A stretch of 44,327 nucleotides of DNA from an uncultured Lachnospiraceae bacterium (lineage in GTDB: Bacteria; Bacillota; Clostridia; Lachnospirales; Lachnospiraceae). The notes beneath the pieces were generated by a model. It was not told the origin of the DNA. It saw only the letters and a program-made list of their open reading frames with translations, and did not search any database. The stretch spans positions 1-44,327 of the forward strand of contig CATJTQ010000110.1 of assembly GCA_949743325.1 (NCBI GenBank). Direction: 5' to 3'. Position numbers and translations under genes: made by a program. The first letter of the stretch is position 1. The number at the start of each line of letters is the position of its first letter. Shown one piece after another: positions 34,709 through 44,220 of this stretch.

Positions 34709-35917
34709 TCACCTTTCGTTAGCGGCAGCTACGCCTGGAAGGTTTTTTCCTTCTAAGAATTCTAGTGAAGCACCGCCTCCGGTGGAGATATGTGACATTT
34801 TATCTCCGAATCCTAATTGATTTACTGCAGCAGCTGAGTCACCGCCGCCAATTATTGTTGTTGCATCTGTCTGAGCAAGACTTTTTGCAACTGCGATTGT
34901 TCCTTTTGCGAGTATTGGGTTTTCAAATACGCCCATTGGTCCGTTCCATACTACTGTTTTTGCTGATTTGACTGCGTCTGCAAATAGTTCGCAAGTTTTT
35001 GAGCCAATGTCCAAGCCCTCCATATCAGCAGGAATTTTATCAGAATCGACTTCTTTTACTTCTATTTCAGCATCAATAGGATTTGGGAATCCAGCAGCTA
35101 TTGTTGTATCTATTGGAAGTAATAATTTCTTTCCAAGCTTTTCTGCTTTTTCCATCATTTCTTTACAATAATCTATTTTCTCATTGTCAACTAATGAGTT
35201 TCCTACTTCGTAACCTTTGGCTTTTAAAAATGTAAATGCCATACCGCCGCCGATAATTAATGTATCACATTTTTCAAGCAAATTATTTATTACATTTAAT
35301 TTATCTGCTACTTTTGCTCCGCCTAAAATTGATACAAAAGGACGTACAGGATTTTCAACTGCATTTCCTAAGAAATCAATTTCCTTTTGCATTAAGTAAC
35401 CTACAACAGCAGTGTCAACTAACTGTGCTACGCCGACATTTGAACAGTGAGCACGGTGAGCTGTACCAAATGCGTCATTTACAAAAACATCACAAATTGA
35501 TGCTAAATCTTTTGAGAATGCTTCGCCATTCTTTGTCTCTTCAGCTCTGTAACGAGTATTTTCAAGAAGAATTACTTCTCCGTCTTTCATTGCCTCTACA
35601 GCTGCCTTTGCATTTGGTCCGACAACTTCATTGTCTGCTGCAAATTTAACTTCCTGTCCTAAAAGTTCTGTAAGCCTTTTTGCTACAGGCGCCAAAGACA
35701 ATTCTGGTTTTGGCTCTCCTTTTGGTTTTCCAAGATGTGAGCAAAGTATTACTTTTCCTCCATCAGCAATCAATTTTTTTATTGTAGGAAGAGCAGCTAC
35801 AAGACGGTTTTCGTCAGTGATCTTTCCGTCTTTTAAAGGTACGTTAAAATCACATCTGCAAAGAACTCTCTTTCCTGATACATTGATATCATCAACTGAT
35901 TTTTTGTTTAATCCCAT
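34709..35917 (-). CDS. pgk: Phosphoglycerate kinase
   Basis: The 402-residue enzyme transfers phosphate from 1,3-bisphosphoglycerate to ADP. It has [18 protein letters not shown] near the N-terminus (substrate-binding Arg and Asp), [34 protein letters not shown] and the nucleotide-site block [12 protein letters not shown] at the C-terminus, with GGGDSAAAV. It is second in the gap-pgk-tpiA-gpmI cluster. An AGGAGG site precedes the ATG, and the 5' gap contains two structured elements. Confidence 0.98.
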   Translation of the reverse strand: MGLNKKSVDDINVSGKRVLCRCDFNVPLKDGKITDENRLVAALPTIKKLIADGGKVILCSHLGKPKGEPKPELSLAPVAKRLTELLGQEVKFAADNEVVGPNAKAAVEAMKDGEVILLENTRYRAEETKNGEAFSKDLASICDVFVNDAFGTAHRAHCSNVGVAQLVDTAVVGYLMQKEIDFLGNAVENPVRPFVSILGGAKVADKLNVINNLLEKCDTLIIGGGMAFTFLKAKGYEVGNSLVDNEKIDYCKEMMEKAEKLGKKLLLPIDTTIAAGFPNPIDAEIEVKEVDSDKIPADMEGLDIGSKTCELFADAVKSAKTVVWNGPMGVFENPILAKGTIAVAKSLAQTDATTIIGGGDSAAAVNQLGFGDKMSHISTGGGASLEFLEGKNLPGVAAANER

Positions 35918-35960
35918 TGTATTAAACCTCCTGAAATATAATTTTTACACAATGATAAAA

Positions 35961-36043
35961 TTTACAGAAGAGTATTTTAAAATTTCTGTAAATGATAAAC
36001 GGACCCGGTCCTATAGTCTGCCGCTACAAAACCGGACCCGCAT
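35961..36043 (-). other. Structured gap-pgk intercistronic region
   Basis: A 9-bp inverted repeat TTTACAGAA (35961-35969) / TTCTGTAAA (35984-35992) is followed by a GC-rich block with the palindrome GGACCCGGTCC (36001-36011). CGGACCCG is repeated near 36033-36041. On the minus strand this lies between the gap stop and the pgk start. Without a clean T tract it is more likely a processing or stability structure than a terminator. Confidence 0.45.
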
Positions 36044-36077
36044 TGAGTCTTTTAAGTTATTAATCTAATTTAAAAGA

Positions 36078-37094
36078 TTAAGCTAATTCTGAGAAGTATT
36101 TAATTGTACGAACCATCTGGCTTGTATAACTGTTCTCATTATCATACCAAGAAACAACTTGTACTTCGTATAAGTCGTCTCCGATTGGAGCAACCATTGT
36201 CTGTGTTGCATCGAATAATGAACCAAATCTCATACCTACAATATCTGAAGAAACAATTTCATCTTCATTGTAACCAAAAGATTCATTTGCTGCAGCTTTC
36301 ATAGCTGCATTTATGCCTTCTATTGTTACATCTTTTCCTTTAACAACTGCTGTAAGGATTGTTGTAGAACCTGTAGGAGTTGGAACACGCTGAGCTGAAC
36401 CGATTAATTTACCGTTAAGTTCAGGAATAACAAGTCCGATAGCTTTAGCAGCACCTGTACTGTTTGGAACGATATTAACTGCTGCAGCACGTGATCTTCT
36501 GAGATCTCCTTTTCTCTGTGGTCCGTCAAGTGTCATCTGGTCGCCTGTGTAAGCATGGATTGTACACATAATACCTGACTGTACTGCTGCATATTTATTA
36601 AGAGCATCTGCCATAGGAGCAAGACAGTTAGTTGTACATGAAGCTGCTGAAATAATTGTGTCAGAAGCTTTTAATGTCTGATGATTTGTGTTGTAAACGA
36701 TTGTTGGAAGATCATTTCCTGCTGGAGCAGAAATAACAACCTTACGAGCACCGGCATTGATATGAGCCTGTGCTTTCTCTTTAGAAGTGTAGAATCCTGA
36801 ACACTCTAATACAACGTCTACATTTAATTCACCCCAAGGACAGTTGTTAGCATCTGGGAAAGCATAGATTTTGATTTCTTTTCCATCAACTGTAATTGAA
36901 TCTTCACTTGAAGATACTTTATCAGCTTTATCATATTTACCCTGTGATGAGTCATATTTCAAAAGGTGAGCAAGCATCTTAGGACTTGTCAAATCGTTGA
37001 TTGCTACTACTTCATATCCCTCTGCTCCAAACATCTGTCTGAATGCAAGACGTCCGATACGTCCAAAACCATTAATTGCTACTTTTACTGCCAT
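36078..37094 (-). CDS. gap: Glyceraldehyde-3-phosphate dehydrogenase, type I
   Basis: The 338-residue enzyme has an N-terminal NAD fold ([14 protein letters not shown]) and the catalytic cysteine Cys153 in [12 protein letters not shown]. The [13 protein letters not shown] loop and the C-terminal [13 protein letters not shown] are also conserved. It oxidises glyceraldehyde 3-phosphate with NAD and phosphate. It is the first gene of the cluster, with its own promoter 60-90 nt upstream and a GGAGGAA ribosome site. Strong conservation suggests high expression. Confidence 0.98.
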   Translation of the reverse strand: MAVKVAINGFGRIGRLAFRQMFGAEGYEVVAINDLTSPKMLAHLLKYDSSQGKYDKADKVSSSEDSITVDGKEIKIYAFPDANNCPWGELNVDVVLECSGFYTSKEKAQAHINAGARKVVISAPAGNDLPTIVYNTNHQTLKASDTIISAASCTTNCLAPMADALNKYAAVQSGIMCTIHAYTGDQMTLDGPQRKGDLRRSRAAAVNIVPNSTGAAKAIGLVIPELNGKLIGSAQRVPTPTGSTTILTAVVKGKDVTIEGINAAMKAAANESFGYNEDEIVSSDIVGMRFGSLFDATQTMVAPIGDDLYEVQVVSWYDNENSYTSQMVRTIKYFSELA

Positions 37095-37124
37095 GTTTAA
37101 AAATTCCTCCTAGTGTTTAAATTT

Positions 37125-37146
37125 GTTAATGTTTTAAAACATTGAC
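37125..37146. promoter_or_regulatory. 22-bp palindrome at the gap transcription start
   Basis: GTTAATGTTTT and AAAACATTGAC form a near-perfect palindrome with one mismatched pair out of 11, placed 9 nt after the -10 and ahead of the ribosome site. The position suits a repressor operator. No regulator gene such as cggR is linked in this window. Confidence 0.45.
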
Positions 37147-37154
37147 TTATTAGT

Positions 37155-37183
37155 ATTTTAACCAAAATATACCAAAAGTTCAA
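37155..37183 (-). promoter_or_regulatory. gap promoter
   Basis: On the minus strand TTGAAC (37178-37183) and TAAAAT (37155-37160) are 17 nt apart. This is the only good sigma-A promoter seen ahead of the gap-pgk-tpiA-gpmI cluster. Confidence 0.7.
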
Positions 37184-37701
37184 GCCTATTTTTTGATTTA
37201 TTACAGTTTTTTAATATTTATACCTATATAAATCTATAGATACTACTACGTTTTAATATTATTGTCATATAAAAGTAAAAATATGTGATTAAATATAATT
37301 GTTTTTTATAAAAAATAACTATTCTCAGCTAAAAATTAAAAAATGATTATTTTAATAACGATAAAAATAATGTTGGAATATCTCTTTTTAACTTTTTAGC
37401 TCTCTCTTTTAAATTCATTTTATTTTTCCCCAAATTATTATTAATAAAAAATCAAAAAATTTTGTTTACCAGATATAGTCCTTCTAAGTAAATGATATCC
37501 TATTGTCATTAGTCCAAATGACATGTGCTTCCTTACATGTATGTTAATATTATTTTACAGTTTTAAACTTATTAGACAGCATAAAATATTTGATTAACAA
37601 ATGCAACAATAAATTTATAAATATATGAAAATATAAAATTTAATAAGATAATTGCAAAACGGCAGTATTCCTATTTTATATACAATACAAAAAGAGTTTT
37701 G
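37184..37701. other. Non-coding spacer between gap and the hisJ-like gene
   Basis: This roughly 520-bp stretch is very AT-rich. Apart from the DUF1232 remnant, it shows only short near-palindromes (for example around GACATGTGC at 37518 and ACATGTATGT at 37543) and no credible intact ORF, RNA gene or riboswitch. Confidence 0.5.
37278..37418 (-). pseudogene. Decayed DUF1232 (YkvA-like) gene
   Basis: From ATG 37418, after a GGGG ribosome site, the minus strand encodes MNLKERAKKLKRDIPTLFLS, which strongly resembles the N-terminus of DUF1232 membrane proteins. A stop follows after 23 codons (37347-37349) and another at 37329-37331. In the same frame, IVIFYKKQLYLITYF then echoes the family's membrane segment before PIDLIPDF. 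The AT-rich drift and two in-frame stops indicate a dead gene. The match is from memory of the family and needs a search. Confidence 0.5.
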
Positions 37702-37730
37702 TTGACGCAAATTTAACAGACTGATATAAT
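37702..37730 (+). promoter_or_regulatory. Promoter of the histidinol phosphatase gene
   Basis: TTGACG (37702-37707) and TATAAT (37725-37730) are 17 nt apart, 36 nt ahead of the ATG at 37766. An AAGGAGC ribosome site lies in between. Confidence 0.75.
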
Positions 37731-37765
37731 TATTTCAAAATATTAAAATTTAAGGAGCAAAAATT

Positions 37766-38566
37766 ATGTTGTCTGATTTTCATTTACACACCAATTTTTC
37801 AACTGATTGTGATTCAGAGCCTGAATCTATGATTGAGAATGCTATAAGTATTGGTATGAAACATATGTGTATTACGGATCATTATGACTATGATTACCCT
37901 GATGAAGATTTATCTTTTTTAATTGATTTTGAGAAATATTTTAATACTTTAAACATGCTGAGGGAAAAATATTTAAATAAAATAGACTTGAGAATAGGCG
38001 TTGAGCTTGGTCTGCAGCCTCATATAACTGAACATTTGTATGAGATTACAAAAAAATATGATTTTGATTTTATTATTGGTTCTTCACATGTAGTAAATAG
38101 ATGTGATCCATATTATCCTTCTTATTTTGAAGGAAAAGATGAATCCACTGCATACAATGAGTATTTTAATTCAATTGATGATAATCTGACACATTTCCAA
38201 AATATAGACGTTTATGGACATATAGATTATATAGTCCGTTATGGTCCTAATAAGAATAAAAATTATAGTTACAGCATTTACAAAGATATTCTTGATACAG
38301 CTCTTAAATCATGTATAGAACATGGTGTAGGAATTGAATTAAATACAGGAGGTTTGGCATATGGACTTGGACATCCTAACCCTGAAGAAAATGTTATACG
38401 AAGATATAGAGAACTTGGCGGCGAGATAATTACTGTAGGTTCAGACGCTCATACACCAGAGAGAATTGGACATGAATTTTCTAAAGCTGAGGAAATTTTA
38501 AAAAGGAGTGGTTTTAAATATTATTCAATATTTAAAGACAGAAAAGTTGAATTTATAAAAATATAG
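37766..38566 (+). CDS. hisJ: HisJ-family histidinol-phosphatase (PHP domain)
   Basis: The 266-residue PHP enzyme has the metal ligands in order: DFHLHTNFSTD (HxH), ITDHYDY, RIGVELGLQ (Glu), IIGSSHVVN, DVYGHIDY and TVGSDAHTPERIG. This pattern is that of HisK/HisJ, which removes phosphate from L-histidinol phosphate. It would supply the step missing from the his cluster 20 kb away, whose HisB is monofunctional. Other PHP-family phosphatases share the motifs, so substrate is probable rather than certain. It is monocistronic, between its promoter and a strong terminator. Confidence 0.88.
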   Translation: MLSDFHLHTNFSTDCDSEPESMIENAISIGMKHMCITDHYDYDYPDEDLSFLIDFEKYFNTLNMLREKYLNKIDLRIGVELGLQPHITEHLYEITKKYDFDFIIGSSHVVNRCDPYYPSYFEGKDESTAYNEYFNSIDDNLTHFQNIDVYGHIDYIVRYGPNKNKNYSYSIYKDILDTALKSCIEHGVGIELNTGGLAYGLGHPNPEENVIRRYRELGGEIITVGSDAHTPERIGHEFSKAEEILKRSGFKYYSIFKDRKVEFIKI

Positions 38567-38615
38567 AATTTTCTTAATTATAATTAATTATTGTTCATTT
38601 AGATTATAAATTTTA

Positions 38616-38692
38616 AAAATGGGAGCATTACATTACATTCTATTTTTTAAGTATTTGAATGTATTAGTAATACTCTCATTTTGCTTTTTTTT
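38616..38692 (+). terminator. Long-stem, probably bidirectional terminator
   Basis: A stem of about 25 bp with a few mismatches (AAAATGGGAGCATTAC arm at 38616 paired with the GTAATACTCTCATTTT arm ending 38682) is followed by C and eight T on the plus strand. The minus side ends in ATTTTTAAAATTT, so it may also serve the convergent cysteine desulfurase gene. Confidence 0.8.
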
Positions 38693-38798
38693 AAAAAAAC
38701 AGATGAGACAGTAATATATACAATTCACTGCCCCGATTGTTTTGGCATTATCTATTTTCTCTATGCTTATTTTTACAGATTATTTAAAACAAAATTGT

Positions 38799-39932
38799 TT
38801 ATCTTTTTCTAAGATTAAACGCAGCATATTTTATTTTTTGCACTACATGCTCTATTTCAGAAATTGTGTTTTCTGCACCTAATGTTATTCTTATGGTACT
38901 TAACGCATCTTCATTGGACAGTCCGATTGCCGTAAGAACATGTGAGGCGCTGCTGCTGTCAGAGTGGCAGGCACTACCTGCTGAAATACATATGTCATCC
39001 ATTGCTAAAAGTCCAATTAATGCCTGTGCATTGGCACCTTTGACAGTACAGTTAATATTATTAGCAAGTTTATTGCTGCTGCCGTTTATTGTTATATCAG
39101 GAATTTCACGAATTAATAGCCGAGTCATATAATTGTTAAGATAAAGTTCTCTTTTGTTGTGCTCAGCCATTTTTTCGCATGAGGTTGATGCTGCTATTTT
39201 AAAACCTGCGATAGCAGCTACGTTTTCTGTTCCTGCACGTTTTTGCCTTTCCTGCCCTCCTCCATGGATAAATGAATCAAAGTTGATATTTTCATTGACA
39301 TATAAAAAGCCAATTCCTTTTGGTCCATTACATTTATGAGCACTTACAGACATAAGATCTATTCCTGATTTTTGAACGTCAATTGGGATATGTCCGTAAG
39401 CCTGAACCGCGTCAGTATGGAATAAGGCATGGTGACGGTGAGTTATTTCTGATATTTTTTCTATAGGTTCTATAGTGCCTATTTCATTGTTTGCTGTCAT
39501 TATTGATACAAGTACTGTATTTTTTGTGAAAGCTTTTTCTAAATAATCTAAATTAATTGTTCCATCTCCTTTTACAGGAACATAAGTAATATGACAACCT
39601 TTTCTTTCAAGAAATCGGCATGTGTTGAGTATGGCTGAGTGCTCTATTGCGGATGTAATTATATGAGGCATATTTTTTCCGCATGATGTGAAAATTCCTT
39701 GAATAGCCCAGTTGTCCGCCTCGCTTCCTCCAGATGTAAAATATATTTCTGACGGTTTTGCATTTATAGTATTAGCTATTGTATATCTAGCACTTTCTAT
39801 TGCTGCTTTAGATTTTGCAGCAAAAGGATAATTGCTTGATGGATTGCCGTATTCAGATAATTCATATTGTCTCATATATGCGGCTGCTTTTGGTAATAGC
39901 ATGGTAGTTGCCGCATGATCCATATAAATCAA
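38799..39932 (-). CDS. Cysteine desulfurase, NifS/IscS-like
   Basis: The 377-residue PLP enzyme has the Schiff-base lysine Lys200 in SVSAHKCNGPKG and the catalytic cysteine Cys322 in ISAGSACHSDSSSASH. The N-terminal YMDHAATT, the TSGGSEADNWAI phosphate-binding turn, AIEHSAIL and HTDAVQAYGH are also present. It releases sulfur from cysteine for Fe-S clusters or tRNA thiolation. No iscU or thiI partner is adjacent, so its client is unknown. The ribosome site GAGGAG is close to the ATG. Confidence 0.94.
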   Translation of the reverse strand: MIYMDHAATTMLLPKAAAYMRQYELSEYGNPSSNYPFAAKSKAAIESARYTIANTINAKPSEIYFTSGGSEADNWAIQGIFTSCGKNMPHIITSAIEHSAILNTCRFLERKGCHITYVPVKGDGTINLDYLEKAFTKNTVLVSIMTANNEIGTIEPIEKISEITHRHHALFHTDAVQAYGHIPIDVQKSGIDLMSVSAHKCNGPKGIGFLYVNENINFDSFIHGGGQERQKRAGTENVAAIAGFKIAASTSCEKMAEHNKRELYLNNYMTRLLIREIPDITINGSSNKLANNINCTVKGANAQALIGLLAMDDICISAGSACHSDSSSASHVLTAIGLSNEDALSTIRITLGAENTISEIEHVVQKIKYAAFNLRKR

Positions 39933-40007
39933 AATAATCTCCTCACTTTCGTTCTGAATCTATTATATTCTCATATATAATTATAAAAATGGTTTATCGG
40001 TGATTAT

Positions 40008-41546
40008 ATGAGTCGAAAAAATACAATTATTAAAGGAACATTTTTGCTGACGCTTACAGGATTGCTCACTAAAGTAATAGGTTTCTATTATAGAATATTC
40101 CTTAATAATAAAATTGGTGCAGAAGGTATGGGAATTTATCAGTTGATTTTTCCTGTATATATTATGTGTTTTTCGTTCTGTTGTGTAGGAATTCAGACTT
40201 CACTTTCAAGAATTGTTGCAACACAGCAGCGTAATCCGGAAAATGCTGCCAGAGTTTTATACACTGCCTTATCAAGTTCATGCTTTCTGGCTGGAGTAAT
40301 GATGGTTATGTGTTATTTTAAAGCAGATTTTATTGCTGCTAATATTATAAAGGATGAAAGGTGCGCGCCACTAATTCAAGTATTAAGCTATAGTTTTATT
40401 CCTGCAAGTATACATTCTTGTATAAGCGGATATTATTATGGAATGAAGAAAACAGCTGTTCCTTCAATTAGTCAGCTTGGGGAACAGATTGTACGCGTTG
40501 GCGGAGTTTATTTAATATTTGAGATAGTTTCGGTAAATTATATTTATTTGGATAAGATAGAAAAAATTTCCTTAGTAGTATGGGGACTTTTTATAGGTGA
40601 GATTGCATCGGCTATAATTTCTATAACCGCTTTTCTTGCTTCTCGATTTATTAATAAAAATATTCATAAGAAGAAAGAAAAGGCAAGTATTGGAATAAAA
40701 AGAATTTTTAAAGATTTGTTTATGCAGGCAATACCTTTAACGCTTAACAGATTAAGTACAAATTTCTTACAAAGTGCGGAGGCAGTAATATTTCCATTGG
40801 CATTATGCCGCAGCGGTGCATCCAAAGAAGAGGCGTTAGCTGTCTTTGGAATATTTACCGGAATGGCTTTGCCGCTAATTATGTTTCCATCAGCACTTAC
40901 TAATTCATTATCAGTGCTGCTTGTATCTGATGTTGCAGAATCAAACGAATGTAACAGACAAAAACAAATATCAAAAACTATTGAGTATACAATAAGGTTC
41001 ACTTTATTTCTGGGAATTTTCTGTAATGGATATTTTCTTGTTAATGGTTGTGAGATAGGTCAATTTTTATTTGGCTCTAATACTGCCGGAGAATACATAA
41101 CATTATTAAGTTTTATTTGCCCATTTTTTTACTTGTCTTCAACTTTAGGAAGTATACTTCATGGATTGAAAAAAACAGTTGAATTTTTTCTATTTAATAT
41201 ATCAACTATAATTTTAAGATTGCTGTTTTTATGGTTTCTCATTCCCTTATTTGGTATAAAAGTGTATATATTGGGTTTTCTTATAAGTCAGATTATACTT
41301 TCTGTATTGATTATATGTTGTTTATATAAAAATGTAAAATTTAATTTTAATATAGCAAAATGGATGATACCTCCAATTAAGTGCTGCATTTATTCATATG
41401 TATTAATTAAAGTACTCTCATTCGCATTGACAACTGCTGATATTAAACAGCCTATTATGATATTCTGCTTGGAAAGCGCTGTCTATTGTTTGCCTTTTAT
41501 TGCACAGCTTGGCAGGTCCTCAAAGTCGCTGAAAAGTATATCTTGA
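40008..41546 (+). CDS. SpoVB/MurJ-type polysaccharide flippase (MOP superfamily)
   Basis: The 512-residue membrane protein has about 12-14 transmembrane segments. It begins with the SpoVB-like block IIKGTFLLTLTGLLTKVIGFYYRI followed by GAEGMGIYQLIFPVY. The IPLTLNRLSTNFLQSAEAV and LHGLKKTV regions support the family of lipid-linked oligosaccharide flippases involved in cortex or cell-wall synthesis. The upstream 75-bp divergent gap supplies only a weak ribosome site (CGGTGATT). Its last 64 nt overlap the convergent HAD hydrolase gene. Confidence 0.9.
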   Translation: MSRKNTIIKGTFLLTLTGLLTKVIGFYYRIFLNNKIGAEGMGIYQLIFPVYIMCFSFCCVGIQTSLSRIVATQQRNPENAARVLYTALSSSCFLAGVMMVMCYFKADFIAANIIKDERCAPLIQVLSYSFIPASIHSCISGYYYGMKKTAVPSISQLGEQIVRVGGVYLIFEIVSVNYIYLDKIEKISLVVWGLFIGEIASAIISITAFLASRFINKNIHKKKEKASIGIKRIFKDLFMQAIPLTLNRLSTNFLQSAEAVIFPLALCRSGASKEEALAVFGIFTGMALPLIMFPSALTNSLSVLLVSDVAESNECNRQKQISKTIEYTIRFTLFLGIFCNGYFLVNGCEIGQFLFGSNTAGEYITLLSFICPFFYLSSTLGSILHGLKKTVEFFLFNISTIILRLLFLWFLIPLFGIKVYILGFLISQIILSVLIICCLYKNVKFNFNIAKWMIPPIKCCIYSYVLIKVLSFALTTADIKQPIMIFCLESAVYCLPFIAQLGRSSKSLKSIS

Positions 41547-42184
41547 TTCAGAAGCTTGGAATAATCTGTAATGTAAATATCTGCTTCGGCTTTTAATTGT
41601 TCGCGCTGACGAACGGATGATTCATCTTCCATGATTACTGTAAAAAATCCTGCGCTCTGAGCACTTTTCATACCATGATATATATCTTCAAAAACTACAC
41701 ATTCGGATGGTTTAAGCGACAGGCGATTAGCCGCTTCTATATAAATATCAGGCTTGTTTTTGCCGCAGCCTATCTCACCTGACGTAACTATTTTATTAAA
41801 ATATGATGTTAGTTTTAAGTTTTCAAATGTTGCCAGATAGAGGGCTTCATCTGATGACGTTGCCACTGCCATTGGAATATTTTTAGATTTTAAATACTCT
41901 AAATATTCTAATGCATGTGGCTTTAAACCTACATCATGTCCATAAGCATATATTGCCATATCAAACCATTCTTTTATAATTTCTTCTTTAGTCTCATTAA
42001 AGCCGAAGCGCTCTATTGTAAACAATGCCGCCTCGTCAAAATTAAGAGATATTATTTTGTCAAGATAGTCTAAAGGCACTTCCAAGCCTCTTTTACTTAA
42101 AAACTCTATATCTATATTTCTCCATACATGCATTGACTCAAATAAAGTACCATCCAAATCAAAAATAGCTCCTTTAAAACTCAT
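41483..42184 (-). CDS. HAD-superfamily hydrolase (beta-phosphoglucomutase-like)
   Basis: The ATG at 42184 is preferred because AAGGGAGA lies just before it and the protein then starts MSFKGAIFDLDGTLFES, with the nucleophile motif DLDGT near the N-terminus. An ATG 27 nt earlier is less likely. The 233-residue protein has motif II in MAVATSSDEAL, motif III Lys in GKNKPDIYIEA and motif IV in CVVFEDIYHGMKSA. Subfamily I cap signature suggests a phosphatase or phosphoglucomutase. Substrate is unknown. The 3' end overlaps the flippase gene tail to tail. Confidence 0.91.
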   Translation of the reverse strand: MSFKGAIFDLDGTLFESMHVWRNIDIEFLSKRGLEVPLDYLDKIISLNFDEAALFTIERFGFNETKEEIIKEWFDMAIYAYGHDVGLKPHALEYLEYLKSKNIPMAVATSSDEALYLATFENLKLTSYFNKIVTSGEIGCGKNKPDIYIEAANRLSLKPSECVVFEDIYHGMKSAQSAGFFTVIMEDESSVRQREQLKAEADIYITDYSKLLNQDILFSDFEDLPSCAIKGKQ

Positions 42185-42254
42185 ATTATATCTCCCTTTT
42201 TTTTCGAGCAATTAGCAAATTAAATATTTATTGATACAGCAGACGCATTATAAA

Positions 42255-43043
42255 TTATTTTTGTTCATGGGCAGAAATTACAGCCTTTTTCATTGATCTG
42301 ACATACTCTCTTACTGGTTCAATACTATTTTTGCCATATTCAGCAATAATTTTTACTATTGCACTTTCGACAATGACACCATCTGAAACTTGGCTCATTT
42401 TTTCAGCTTGTTCTGGTGATGATATACCAAATCCTACTGTGCATGGAATATCTGATACAGATTTTATTTTTTTAATAAGTTCTTCAATTCCTGTATTGAG
42501 TTCTTTGCACACATTTGCTGCTCCAATTGATGACACACAATAAAGAAATCCTTCTGCTTCCTGTACGATTTTTATAATTCTTTCTTGAGATGTTGGTGAG
42601 ATAAAAGATATTAAATTCACGCCAAACTTTCTACAAAAAGGCAGCAGCTCATCTTTCTCATCATAAGGCAAATCTGGTACTATTATACCATCAATGCCTG
42701 TTTCGTGGCAAGCGTTCATAAATTTTTCTTTTCCATATGAATATATAGGGTTTAAGTATGTCATGAAGATTAGAGGGATTTTTACATTTTCCCTCACTTC
42801 TTTTACCATTTCAAATAAATCATCTATTTTACATCCCCATGACAGTGCTCTTAAATCTGCTGCCTGTACTACAGGACCTTCAGCTATTGGGTCAGAAAAT
42901 GGTATGCCAATTTCTATTAAATCAGCACCTCCCTCTTCCATAGCGTATATAAGTTTTTTTGTAGTTTCTATATCGGGGTCTCCGCCGGTTATAAATCCAA
43001 TAAATGCAGGACCATTTTTAAATGCATTTTCTATTCTATTCAT
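42255..43043 (-). CDS. trpA: Tryptophan synthase alpha subunit
   Basis: The 262-residue TIM barrel cleaves indole-3-glycerol phosphate. It shows [32 protein letters not shown] (catalytic Glu and Asp), [22 protein letters not shown] and [11 protein letters not shown]. Its start lies inside the trpB 3' end with an 8-nt overlap, as expected for the coupled alpha-beta complex. It is the last gene of the trp operon here. Confidence 0.97.
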   Translation of the reverse strand: MNRIENAFKNGPAFIGFITGGDPDIETTKKLIYAMEEGGADLIEIGIPFSDPIAEGPVVQAADLRALSWGCKIDDLFEMVKEVRENVKIPLIFMTYLNPIYSYGKEKFMNACHETGIDGIIVPDLPYDEKDELLPFCRKFGVNLISFISPTSQERIIKIVQEAEGFLYCVSSIGAANVCKELNTGIEELIKKIKSVSDIPCTVGFGISSPEQAEKMSQVSDGVIVESAIVKIIAEYGKNSIEPVREYVRSMKKAVISAHEQK

Positions 43044-44220
43044 ATAAATTCACTCCTTTATATCTTGCGATTGCGGCAACATCTTTATCTCCGCGTCCAG
43101 AAACATTGACAACAATAATTTTATCTTTTTCCATTGTTGGTGCAAGTTTTTTTGCATAAGCAATAGCATGTGAACTTTCAATTGCTGGTATAATTCCCTC
43201 AGTCCTTGAGAGATATTCAAAGGCATCAACTGCTTCTACATCTGTAATAGGGACGTATTGTGCTCTGCCTGTATCATTCAGCATAGCGTGTTCAGGTCCT
43301 ATACCAGGATAATCTAATCCGGCAGAGATGGAATATACAGGTGCAATCTGACCGTCTGAATTTTGACAGAATACAGATTTCATACCATGAAATATACCAA
43401 TACTTCCATTTGCTACTGTGGCTGCATTTTTAGGATTATCAACGCCAAGACCTGCTGCCTCGCATCCGATTAACTCTACAGATTTATCGTCAATAAATTC
43501 ATGAAAAGCTCCAATTGCATTGCTTCCGCCGCCCACACACGCAATTACTGCGTCAGGCAGTTTTCCTTCCCTTTGTAATATTTGATCTTTTATTTCTTTT
43601 CCGATAATTTTTTGGAAATCACGGACTATTGTTGGAAAGGGGTGCGGTCCCATAACTGATCCAAGCAAATACAGCGTGTCATCCATACGTTTTGTCCATT
43701 CACGCATTGCCTCATTTACGGCGTCTTTTAGTGTCATTGTACCGCTCGTAACAGTATGTACTTTAGCACCCAGAAGTTCCATGCGAAATACATTAAGCGC
43801 CTGTCGCTCTGTATCCTCTTTTCCCATAAAAATCTCACATTCCATATCCATTAACGCTGCCCCGGTAGCTGTCGCCACACCGTGCTGTCCGGCTCCTGTC
43901 TCGGCAATTACTCTCTTCTTTCCCATTCTTTTTGCCAAAAGCATCTGACCTAGAACATTATTTATTTTGTGAGAACCTGTATGATTTAAATCCTCTCTCT
44001 TTAAGTATATTTTTGCACCGCCTAAATCTTTAGTCATTTTTTCTGCATAGTATAACATTGATGGTCTTCCGGCATAGTTTTTATATAAATCATCTAACTC
44101 TTGTACAAAATCCGGATCGTTTTTGTAATGTGTGTATGCTTCCTCAAGCTCTTCAATTGCTGTCATCAGTATTTCGGGTACATACTGACCTCCATAATTT
44201 CCAAATCTTCCTCTGCTCAT
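43036..44220 (-). CDS. trpB: Tryptophan synthase beta subunit
   Basis: The 394-residue PLP enzyme joins indole and serine. The N-terminal [13 protein letters not shown], the PLP lysine in [14 protein letters not shown], the [15 protein letters not shown] phosphate-side block and [12 protein letters not shown] are complete, as is [14 protein letters not shown]. It is of the common TrpB1 type. A GAGGATAT sequence is the ribosome site. Upstream trp genes presumably lie beyond the window edge. Confidence 0.98.
   Translation of the reverse strand: MSRGRFGNYGGQYVPEILMTAIEELEEAYTHYKNDPDFVQELDDLYKNYAGRPSMLYYAEKMTKDLGGAKIYLKREDLNHTGSHKINNVLGQMLLAKRMGKKRVIAETGAGQHGVATATGAALMDMECEIFMGKEDTERQALNVFRMELLGAKVHTVTSGTMTLKDAVNEAMREWTKRMDDTLYLLGSVMGPHPFPTIVRDFQKIIGKEIKDQILQREGKLPDAVIACVGGGSNAIGAFHEFIDDKSVELIGCEAAGLGVDNPKNAATVANGSIGIFHGMKSVFCQNSDGQIAPVYSISAGLDYPGIGPEHAMLNDTGRAQYVPITDVEAVDAFEYLSRTEGIIPAIESSHAIAYAKKLAPTMEKDKIIVVNVSGRGDKDVAAIARYKGVNLYE

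Noticed and set aside
35260-36068. Long plus-strand ORFs (129 and 145 aa) antisense to pgk
   Set aside because: They are shadow frames opposite a highly conserved gene, with no ribosome sites and Leu/Gln- or Ser/Phe-biased sequence.
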